A DNA stretch of 64,000 bases. Source: Armillaria gallica (lineage: Eukaryota; Basidiomycota; Agaricomycetes; Agaricales; Physalacriaceae). Shown in pieces: positions 47,979-57,590 of the stretch; the first letter of the stretch is position 1; the number at the start of each line of letters is the position of its first letter. Under the pieces are notes generated by a model. The model was not told where the DNA came from and ran no database searches. It saw only the letters and a list, made by a program, of their open reading frames with translations. The position numbers and the translations under genes were made by a program. Where the stretch lies: NCBI GenBank assembly GCA_037576215.1, contig JBANDB010000007.1:2449001-2513000 (forward strand). The letters are read 5' to 3'.

Positions 47979-48230
47979 AATATATTGAAAATATTATCTC
48001 AATATTTTATACTAATATATTGAAGAAATAAATAGTTATAGAATTCAATATCTTGGGTTAAAATATTGAATTCTCCATGCAGTGACATGCATTCTGTGAA
48101 TTGTGGTGGGTTTTTAAAGTTGTGACTCAGAATATATTATATAAGACCATTCATTTGTACACCTATAAATCATTCACTGTGCCTCAGAATATTATTTTAA
48201 AATTGTGAAAATATTAATATAGCATCTATA

Positions 48231-48495
48231 CACTGCATGATGGTCTCAATAATTGAGCCTTGAATATTGAATCTGAACAATATTTATTTTCAGTTACTTT
48301 CTTGCATAATATATTGAAGAAATAGATTAAATATCTTCTCAATATTTGAGATTTTATGCAGTTTTGAAGCAATTTTCACAAATATAAAAAAGATACTATA
48401 TAAAGCTTTTACCTATTTTAGGCTCAAATATGATAAAAATAAATATCTTTCAAACTTCATATTTAAGCCTCATTTATTGAAGCCATCATGCAGTG
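48231..48495. mobile_element. CACTG-ended AT-rich MITE, copy 2 (265 bp, complete)
   Basis: Starts CACTGCATGATGGTCTCAAT and, on the opposite strand, CACTGCATGATGGCTTCAAT. Flanked by ATA (48228-48230 and 48496-48498). It lies 146 bp from copy 1 and has the same length class and internal phrase AATATATTGAAGAAATA. Confidence 0.82.
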
Positions 48496-48499
48496 ATAG

Positions 48500-49320
48500 C
48501 AATATAGAAAACTTTTATGCCAGACAGAACTATAAGGAACAGCTGATAAGGAATAAAAAATTTGATATTAAAATTTAATGTACAGATTTAATAAAGTAAA
48601 TATGCACAGGCTAATTTATGTCAACTTGTACAGGAAAATATTGAAAATTTGAGGGATCATATAAATTTTTTCATGACCAGCATTTAACCCTCTCTCCATA
48701 CCCAGTGTTCCAGACTGACATTCTGACACCTTCTTGGTGAGTTGATCTTGCTTTTCAGCAAAGTAATGTCTTTCTCCTTCTTTTCTGCTTCTGCTGCCAT
48801 ACTTGGACCTGGTCAGTGGTCATTGATGTCTGGCAAGTCATGAATTCCTGATAATGCACCTGCCTATGCTTTATGAAAAATCTGGACAATTTCAGACTTC
48901 AAGGTCACTGGTACTTAGCACTCATAGCTCTGTTCCAGCAACTGAGTCAAGTCAGGATAAATTATTAATAGTTCACTGTTGTCCTCATTACACTGTGTCT
49001 GCCTGTAATTGACTCTCAAAGGTGAAGAACTCTTTTTTTTTGTAATTGACTGCTTAGCGCCACCACAAAGCAAGTCTCTAGGATTGATCACCATGTTTTC
49101 AGAAGCAAAAAAAATGTTGCATACAAATCTTTTAATCTCGTGTTGAGACTTAAACCTAAGTGTACTGACTGGACTAGTGTGTTCAGGTTTACATTAGTTG
49201 GTATCACTCAAGTGATGGCAAGACTTGGACATGAACATTTGAACTAAAATGGTCAAATTTAAGTGCCAAAGTGGTGTACTGGAACAATAATGCAACACAT
49301 CAGTTGGTAAACTAAGGGGG
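48500..49320. other. CpG-depleted decayed copy of the shared module
   Basis: Matches 21100-21300 and 25690-25800 with most CG changed to TG or CA (for example GATGTCTGGCAAGTCATGAA beside GATGTCCGGGGACTTGACGG). No gene. Confidence 0.55.
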
Positions 49321-49441
49321 AAAAACACAACATACACCCTCTTGACTGCCAGAAGGACATATGGTGTGATCTCTCTCACTGGGAATTGAACCCAACATGA
49401 GAAAGCAACATAGACACTTCCCCGGTACACTGTCAGAGAGT
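49321..49441 (-). ncRNA. tRNA-like plus hairpin Pol III locus, copy 4
   Basis: Minus strand: CTCTCTGACAGTGTACCGG head, T-arm GGGTTCAATTCCC, acceptor partner GAGAGAG, weak hairpin (GTCCTTCTGG...AAGAGGG), then TTTTT at 49325-49321. Confidence 0.5.
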
Positions 49442-49731
49442 TATAATTACAGTAGCGAGCTTTTACTATGGGCCTTCTGTTATTTATATAAACAATGCAG
49501 CTCATTGAGGAGAACTGCTACCATTGTCAAGTGACACTGATTCTCTTGAGGAAACACCTGAGGCCTGTATACGGGAGCCAAAGAGGAATTGGAATTCACA
49601 GGACAAAAGGAATACTGAGAATCCAGAACATGTATATACTGAGAGATATATAAATTGACTAGATGTAACAAGAAAAAAGAAAAACTTACTGTCCAAGGCA
49701 TTGAATCCAGGAGGATATGAAGTTTCCAAGC

Positions 49732-49848
49732 AAAAAGTGTTGCAACACACACCCTCCTATCCTTGGGAGGGCATGTGCTCGGATCTCTCTGTCTGGGAGT
49801 CAAACCCAGCCTTTGCAGCCTGTGCTTCACCAATATGCCAACAGAGAG
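49732..49848 (-). ncRNA. tRNA-like plus hairpin Pol III locus, copy 5
   Basis: Minus strand: acceptor pair CTCTCTG/CAGAGAG, A-box-like TTGGCATATTGGTG, T-arm CTGGG-TTTGACT-CCCAG, hairpin CCCTCCC...AGGAGGG, then TTTTT at 49736-49732. The flank matches that of copy 1 beyond the T-run, so copies 1 and 5 may share a segmental duplication. Confidence 0.58.
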
Positions 49849-50370
49849 CTGAGTAAGGTAGACATCACCCATAATCAATAAAGGTCAGGTGGTGCACCTG
49901 TAGCAGGCAGTCTTATATATCAATTCTTGTCAATTGACAGACTTTGTGATATATCCAGACTGTCAATTGACTAACCACTTATATAATGCATTTCTGTTAC
50001 TGTTACCAGAGCAGGACATTGTCACATCCTCCTCTTTGATGACTGTTGCACTGCCACCCTCCCCTCTGCTCATTGTCAGGGTCCCCTGCCCTCCCTCCCA
50101 CTGTTGTGCACTTTTTCCTTTTTGGGAAAGTTGCTTTCAATGCCTCTAGAATGCTTGTGAGCCTTATTCCTGCCCTCCCGCTCACTGTTTTGGGCCAAAA
50201 TTTGAGATTTGAGGTCTTCTAAAAATATATTATGGATTAGTAAGTGACTCCGCCCCTCCCGAGCGCCTGGAGGCTGGATTCAGCCACGGGAGATTGGATG
50301 TAGTGTGGCAGTGCAGCCAATTGATGAGATCAGCCATCAATATCAGGCCATTTTCGGACAAATCTGGGAT
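49849..50370. other. Intergenic, no recognisable gene
   Basis: Nothing with coding or RNA-gene features was found between the last tRNA-like locus and the tandem repeat. Confidence 0.5.
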
Positions 50371-50376
50371 TGGGCT

Positions 50377-50704
50377 GGTTTCTGGGTACTGGATGGGCCA
50401 GGGGGTGGTACTAGTATATGCATATATGTAAATAACATAAAAGCGAACCCTCTGGTGAAATAGGGGGGTCCTGGGAAGTGGTTAAAAAGGGTAAAATAGT
50501 GAAAAATAGCGAAAATAGGCAGAAAATTCGCATTTGGGGTGGTTTCTGGGTACTGGATGGGCCAGGGGATGGTACTAGTATATGCCTGAACATAAATAAC
50601 ATAAAAGCGAGCCCTCTGGTGAGGTATGGGGGCCCTGGGGAGGGGGTAAAAAGGGTAAAATAGTGAAAAATAGTGGGAAATCACCGAAAAATCACATTTT
50701 GGGG
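50377..50704. repeat. 164-bp tandem repeat, two units
   Basis: GGTTTCTGGGTACTGGATGG recurs at 50377 and 50541, followed in each unit by GGTACTAGTATATGC, CATAAATAACATAAAAGCGA-like and GGGTAAAATAGTGAAAAATA. Confidence 0.85.
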
Positions 50705-51480
50705 GTGCTGCGTGCATCGGATTGCTTTGAAAACTTGACCAATGAGTCCCCTGACCTTGAAAACCCCACAACGGCCCCTCTACAGTACATGTGGCACATT
50801 TTATAACTAGGCATAATCGGCAAAATTGGCTTTTTATGGTGCTGCGTACATTGGATTGCTCCGGAGATGTTACCAATCGATTTCTACACTATGAAAACAC
50901 TAGAACACATCTTCATATGTTATATATAACCACCAAAATGCGATGAAAAATGGGGGATTGGGGGGGAAACACGGTTTATTTTGTTTTCTAGGTGTCGCGT
51001 CGGTCTGGGGACATCACCAATCGATTCCTCGACCTTGAAAACCCCCAAACGACTCTTGGTTTCATTTATGGGGTCTCAGAAACGATGGAAATAATGATGT
51101 AACAGTTTAGGAGGAGCACATAGGGAAACTCGCATTTCTGAGCTTCGGAAAACTTCGGAGTTGTTGCCAATGGATTTCTTGACTTTGAAAACCCCCAGAA
51201 CACCCCAGGAATATATTTAAAACCTTTGAAATCCGTGGTAAAATAGATGATAGTGAAAATATGCGAAATACCATATAGCTCGCGTTTTTGAGTATTGGGG
51301 AAGGTAGTTCTGGTATAGAATACACGGTATATATTGTATAATAGTGTTTACAAAAGCTTAGGATGATCCGAAATATATTGGCAGAGATATAAGGAGATCT
51401 TTCTGAAAATGAGAAGGAGCACCCCCCAGATTTCAATGTTCTGGACATCCTATGGCCTGGGGACTATCAGATTCGGATTC
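50705..51480. repeat. Degenerate repeat array
   Basis: At least four diverged units share an ACCAAT(C/G)GATT...GACCTTGAAAACCCC core (near 50740, 50870, 51020 and 51170). Any open frames across it are G-rich repeat artefacts. Confidence 0.6.
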
Positions 51481-51639
51481 CTGGACCCAAAAAACATTAG
51501 ATTCACCAATCATCCATGGGGGTCATGTGTCAAAACTCCGAAGTAAGGAGTGCTCTCATTTATACACAAAGTTATGCTGTGTGCATGGATTATGCACTGG
51601 TAAAAATGACCCCCATGGATGTGCAGGCCTCAGGTACGG

Positions 51640-54030
51640 TCCGTAGTCCGAAAGTCTGAAATGTCGACCGTGGGAACACCCTCTCGCTCATCCTCTAACC
51701 GCATCGCTGGCGCCATCGTAAACCCACCTGAATCGGCTACGACTTCTTTAGACCATTCTGGCAATAGACCTCCTCGAAACACACCACCCAGCCGGCCCTC
51801 TCTCGAGTACAATTTCCATGGAGTCTTTGGCAGAGCAACCCGGATAGCGAGACTAGTACTGTCCGCTCCCTCGTTGACGTTGGCGTCCTGTGCGTGCAGA
51901 CTGTGTTTAACAGCCATGGCTGTTTGAGCCAGAGCGAGTGCCAACCACCGAGCGACTCATGGCTCTGTCGCATGAAGAGCCTTGGTGCGTTATACATTCT
52001 CAGGCGCGTATATGCTATTGATATAATCTTCAGTATGCACCATTAGTTCACCTATCTAGCACGCTCTTTGCACTGTCAGCACAGCTCAGCCTAGCCTTAT
52101 CGACGCTCGGACTCTAGGCATTGCTTCCGCGGACTCGACAAGTGTTCTTCGGCGCTCGAGCTACAGTCCTTCACATATACCAGGATGGTCACTGAAACTG
52201 TGAACCAGGACTTCTGCAACCCGTATGAATGAGCATCTCATTCATCGTGAGTGCATCGTTGGCCGACTGGCATATTTTCATTGACCCGTTTTTAGGCGGT
52301 TTTTGCTCGCCTTAGAGTTCCTCCTCCAGTTAGCCTTCGTCTGCGTGTTCTTATCAGATCTATGATATCCGATGGTGCCCGCCCGTATGCTTAATTCTGG
52401 ATCTCATCGTTTTCGGCGTGCAAGGAAGATTAGACTCCATAAGACTTAGGATCGCGGAAGGTTGCTCTCTTTTTATGCACACCCCATTTTCTCACTGCTT
52501 AAGCCATGTCGTTCAGGATGCTTGGCTCATACGTGTCATGAAGTACTTCAGGAATTGACATTGACTAGCGTACTGCACAGAATTCGCACTCGTCTAGTAT
52601 GCTGCACAGACGGCCAGCTAGCGGATTCAGGGTGCGTCGACTCTCCTTTGGATGTTTTCACTTGGAACTAACCAATGCCGCTATATTGGTAGACTCGTAG
52701 TATTCGTTGCCCATTCCTTCGACAATCCATCGCAAAGTAGAACACACCTTCATCGACCATACTCACCTTGCCACCGGACGCTACCATCAACCTGCAAAGC
52801 ACGACCATGATGCCTCTTGCAGGACGGCGACAATATGCTCATCTTGCTGGATGACGACAGTTGCGGCGGCACACCACAGAGAGTCGTCGGAGTCGATGAA
52901 TATCCCGGAGGGTCGTAGAACAGTCACTGCGCTTGAAGTTTAGAGAGGGCAGACTGAAGTCCGAAAGGGAGTACATAGATTCTGCGATGGACGTATCTCC
53001 AGTGGCGTAACATGCTGCTCTACGCGTACAGAGCGCTCCGATCGAGAGGATTGGTTTGCTACAGACACATGAGCATACTTGAATTGACAATGGGCGGTCG
53101 GTCCTCTGAGAATCAGAAAACACGCACAGAAAGAAGGTGAGTCGAGTCGGGGATGCGGACCGGATAAACCCGGACTTTTGACCTTGATCAACGTTGCTTT
53201 CACTTCCACTGGCATTCCATTTCCTCAGCTTCTTACGACAGGTCAACCCCTGCTGTACCACCGCTACATTGTATGAACCTCGTTCAATACTGGACAAGGA
53301 ACCGCAGAGAGAGGAGAGAAAACGGAGTTATTCTTCCAACGAGTACGAGCTTCTTTCCGTTCTGCATCGTACGAGACTCGAGATAATCTCGTACGAACGC
53401 CGCTATTCTGATGATTATGCTGTGTTCTTGACGTCTTTGTAGCTGTCCCTGTAGAAGCAAAACTCCCATCCCACAATACCTTCAAGCTCTTCGAACCTGG
53501 TTGGCGATCGTCATTGATGTCCATTTGAACGTTCGATGCACCTGCCTACGCGTTATTGGGATTCTTGACAACCTCAGGAATCCAAGCTCACTGGTGCTCT
53601 GTTCCCACTTGTCTGGTATATCGAGGTTCATGATACTTGAATGGACGACTCTCAAAGAATTTAACGATCTTTTTGAAACCCCTACATTTCGCTCCCCTTT
53701 CTCAGACTAGTGGTGGTATACACTTCATGCTAGGACTGTCCTCGTCACAGGGTCGTTGAGACCAACAGTGTCAGCCTTGCGCTTCATGCGACTTCCACAA
53801 TTTCATATTTCTTCATTTTATCTGTTGGTTAGGAGGAGTTTCTCGTGCCTACCCTTCATCGATGACCTTCGTTGCTGAGGAGTCGACTCCTCTCTTTGCT
53901 TCTAAATTTGTTGGCTAGGGGCGGGAGAAAATTATGCAGCTGCGAGACTTGGCTGGGATGCCAAGGTGAGTACAGTTTGCTACAACCGCGTTTGACGCCG
54001 ATATCTAGCAATCGATCAAGATCCCGGAAT
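51640..54030. repeat. Orphan upstream module (segment R copy 2 plus NLR upstream module, no NLR)
   Basis: Collinear with 24000-26130 of unit C. It ends at the point where GGTGAGTACAGTTTGC and AATCGATCAAGATCCCGG occur, before the NLR promoter; unrelated sequence follows from about 54040. It is either a truncated duplication or a breakpoint. Confidence 0.6.
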
Positions 54031-54039
54031 GCCCTGAAG

Positions 54040-55420
54040 TGCACCAGCACCCCAATCCTCTTAGATGAGTGCCGAAACTGTGCTCAATAACCTACCGTTT
54101 CCCAAATGAGCACGTCGACCGGCCTGTCAAGCTCGGCCACAGGCTCGATTCCTGCACGTTTAACACCTTAGTCCGGCCCTTATGCGCAACGTCGACTCCG
54201 TTCACGTAGCTCGGCGCAGGTAAACGAGATCTCTCTCGATTCCATTGTTCTCGCTGACGAAGAGTTTACAGGTCGTCGAACGATAAATGCATGGGACATC
54301 GATGAGGTCGTGATGGCAGGTGGTAGGCTTTGACGCGAGGTTTCTGGCGGCGCTTAGCTCACAGAGTAAGGCGTCGAGGGTGTCGGATTGGGGTCAGACA
54401 GCGCACGGGTTGGAGGGAATGAGGATGAATTGACTGAAACGGAAAGGAATTGAAGAGGAAGAGCGCCGGAATCAATGCCACCAAGGTGAGTTTGTTGACT
54501 TCTCTGGATGTAGCCTATCTGACAAATAATAGAGGGTGTCTTGTAAGATGCGCTACCGCGGAGAGACTCTGGCTGGTTCGAGTAGGAAGAGCGATGGCGG
54601 TATATGTTGTAAGCAGTGGTAAGCACCACGCCTTCCTCTTGAAATTGAATTCAAAGGCTTAGTCGCAATCTTCCGTCCAATGATAATGTATTAGGTGAGT
54701 ATAATTCTGTCAACATGGCGGTTTGAGTGCTAATCGAAGGCTTGAAGGTAGAGAAATAAAAGGCTGTTAAAGGTAAGGGTATCGCTTACCTCTAGGGGCA
54801 GCACACTCACATGAAAATCCACAGATGAATCTCGCACTGAGCTTGAATTTGGACACAGGAATGAGATTTAATTGGTAGAGTAGATGCACTGTACAGATTG
54901 AGTAGCGTCCGTGAGACTTGATTGGCGCGGACACGACGCGGGCGTGTACATGCAGCGCGGGTGTATGCGGGCAGTGTGGGCGGAGGAAGTCGTGCACGGG
55001 ATGGCATGTGCGGATGGAGGGAGGAGTCGTCCTGTGGCTGTGGAGGTCGGGGGGTGTTGTACGCAGCAGGAACAGAGGGAGGCAGTTAACGGAAGGACGC
55101 GCGGTTTTCAGGCAGTTTATAGAGACGAGCAGGTTCCCGGAAGGGACAGTCGGGAATCGGATGCAGGTAGCGAGGTCGAGCGATGGCAGGGTAGGTAGAT
55201 AGGTAGGTAGTATTACACGGCAGGCGTAATTATCGGATATCGAGGGCTTGCACAGTGCACGTTGTGGTCATCATCATAATATGTAGTCGGAGAGTATATC
55301 CGCTTCTATTTGATACGGTAGTCCTTTTCCGGAAGGGGACGCCTTTACTTAGCCCCATAAACTCCCAGATATCCTGTGTTACCGGGTTTCGGCAAGTCCA
55401 CCTGATTTCATGAGTGACGC
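54040..55420. other. Unassigned region with short (GTAG)n tract
   Basis: A short GTAGGTAGATAGGTAGGTAG tract lies near 55189-55208. Several GTGAGT donor-like sites (54485, 54695) occur, but no coherent gene could be built. It is less repeat-rich than its surroundings. Confidence 0.45.
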
Positions 55421-56440
55421 GTCTAAGCCAGGAGTATTATGATCTCCATAAACAGGAGCGTTGAGACGGCCGAGATGTGGAAAACATACGGAGATGGTCG
55501 ATGTGCGGATACCGGGACACGGTTCGGAGTCCGAAAGTCTGAAAGTAGCTTTTGCCACCCGCGCGCTCATCAACATCCTCTTAGCACATCAATGCATCAC
55601 TGGCGCCATCGCAAATCCACCTGAATCGACCACGACTTTTTCGGACCCTTCCCTCATGCATTAGACCTCGTCGACATACACCAGGGCTTTTGGAAGAGCA
55701 ACTCGGATAGCGAGACTACCGCCTCCGGACAACCAGTCGTTGCCGATGTTGGTATCAACCACTATCTGGGAGTGCAAACTAGGTTTAACAGCCACGAATT
55801 TTTGAGCCAGAGCGAGTGCCGACCACCGGGCGACTCATGGCTCGGACGCACATAGACGCTTCTTGGTGCGTAATCCATTCTCACGTGCTTATATGCTGTT
55901 GATATAATCTTTAGTATGCATCATCACTTCACCTATCTAGCACGCTCTTTGCACTGTCAGCACAACTCAGCCTGGCCTTATCGACGCTCGTCGCAACTCG
56001 GACTCTAGACATGGCATGCGCGGACGCGACAAGTGCTCTTCAGCTCTCGAGCTACAATCCTTCACATAGACTAGGACGTCAACTAAATCAATAGCACAGG
56101 ACTTCCGCAACTTGTATGAAAGGGCATCTCATTCATCGTGAGTGCGTCGTTGATCTACTGGCATATTTTCATTGACCATTTCTAGGCGATTTTTGCTCGT
56201 CTTATCATGGTTCCTCCTCGGTCTTCGTATCTATGATATCCGATGTTGCCCGCCCGTATGCTTGATTCCGGATCGTTTTGGGCGCGCAAGGAGGATTGGA
56301 TTGCATGAGACTTAGGATTTGCAGGTGTGCTCTCTTTTTATACACCTCATTTTCTCACTGATTAAGCCATACCGTTCAGGATGCTTGACTCATACATGTC
56401 ATGAATGCGTACTTCAAGAATCGACATTATCCGTCGGTCG
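55421..56440. repeat. Segment R, copy 3 (unit D)
   Basis: Begins GTCTAAGCCAGGAGTATTAT like copy 1, and runs directly into the nuclease pseudogene of unit D. The N-terminal and ATPase parts of the nuclease gene seen in unit A are absent here. Confidence 0.6.
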
Positions 56441-57590
56441 ACCAGAAGGCGAATCCTGAATGTCAGGGACGACGACTTGGACCAATGGATCTTCCTCGAT
56501 GACCCGAATCACGGCGATGTCTGCATCACAGTCATTACTGTTCACTTTCGCATCTCGAAATTTCCCTAACACCGTGATAATCTTCCTCGCCACTCTCCAT
56601 TCCTGGTTTTCGTCTCACCTCACGTGTTACGAGCTCGAGCCTTCTTTTGAGAGTGCTCTCGACTTTGTCTACTCATCAAGTAACGGCACTTCTCCGTCCC
56701 TCAAGGGGGAGGCGCGGCTAAATTCCGGCAAAGAGGGTAGGGGGGAGGGGTCCCAACCTTAAACACGATACCAACTTACCTTATATAGCACTGAGAGAGG
56801 CCCTAACAAGGCATAGAATGATAGTTTTATATTAATGGGATATATTGTGAGGGTGTTAAAGCATTCAATATGCTTTATATCCCTTTTCAATCCCTTTTCG
56901 CATGTTATGATGAATGATGGCAACCCGGCCGGCAACTACGGGTTGACTTCGGGTCATTATATTGATTGAAATCCATTACTAAGCTATCCATATATGGCTA
57001 TATTACTACCCTATATGGTAGGAGGGGGAGGGGGGGAGGGGTCCACCGAGCCTTATACACGAAAATGTATGTCATGTCTGTGATTTTATTTCCGCCGCCC
57101 CCTTGCTGTCCCTCCTTACTTCACGACCTGCCAGTCTGCTTCGGCATCTTCAAAGTTGTTATCATATGGAATTTTAGAGGGCTGCGTCAGCTTTGACTGA
57201 TGACGCCGTCGTTTTATCGCCAGACTTCAGGCCCCATCCGAACTGTGATACTCAGGGCCGGATCAGTCTTTTCTTGGCACCCAAGGAGTTGGACATTGAG
57301 CTTACAAGGGACGGTGGTCGTAGTCCCACTTGAAAACTACACGCGATGGCTTGAGGAAGGAGATACGGCTCGGTATATCTTTGTGGACTATTGGGCGAAG
57401 CGACTGGTACACTCGCATCCAGGTAAGGTAATTAGATGGTTCTCGTGTGCAAATGAGCTTACACGTCTTTTTGCTACCAGATATTCGGCATCTATATCAT
57501 GTCATTTTTGACGACACGTTCGATGAATATGTTATCCTCAAAGGAAGCGATCTATCAGTCATTTGTTATGATAGTTTGCCGAAGGTGTAA
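56440..57590 (+). pseudogene. Crinkler/RHS-like nuclease pseudogene D (C-terminal part only)
   Basis: Starts in the LDQWIFLDDP segment, equivalent to 1300-1480 of copy A but without the 96-bp duplication. It is interrupted by a 405-bp insertion at 56703-57107. It resumes with LLHDLPVCFG, loses frame, and ends with the last exon (after an intron with donor near 57423) at TAA 57588-57590. The ATPase half is missing. Clearly non-functional, but it helps define the lesion in copy A. Confidence 0.75.
56703..57107. mobile_element. hAT-like MITE, 405 bp
   Basis: Flanked by GTCCCTC at 56696-56702 and 57108-57114. With one more base the duplication is 8 bp with one mismatch, as for hAT elements. The ends are AAGGGGGAGGCG and, in reverse complement, AGCAAGGGGGCGGCG. 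The uninterrupted paralog reads CCGTCCCTCCCTGCTTCG at about 1630. Confidence 0.7.

Larger units (their letters stand above)
31695..48084. mobile_element. CACTG-ended AT-rich MITE, copy 1 (268 bp, split by nested elements)
   Basis: The left end starts CACTGCATGAAGAATCTAAT at 31695. The right end, read in reverse complement from 48084, starts CACTGCATGGAGAATTCAAT. The two ends match imperfectly for at least 60 bp. The target duplication is ACA (31692-31694 and 48085-48087). Without the Ngaro insert (31854-47978) the element is about 268 bp, close to the complete copy at 48231-48495. A CACTG terminus with a 3-bp duplication fits the CACTA/EnSpm group; it has no coding capacity of its own. Confidence 0.75.

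Noticed and set aside
31695..48084. A single 16.4-kb CACTA transposon carrying RT and recombinase as cargo
   Set aside because: The split direct repeats and restoration of a 268-bp MITE on removing 31854-47978 show nesting of separate elements.
50343..50876. 177-codon minus-strand frame
   Set aside because: It lies wholly within the 164-bp tandem repeat and shows the repeated peptide expected from repeat units.
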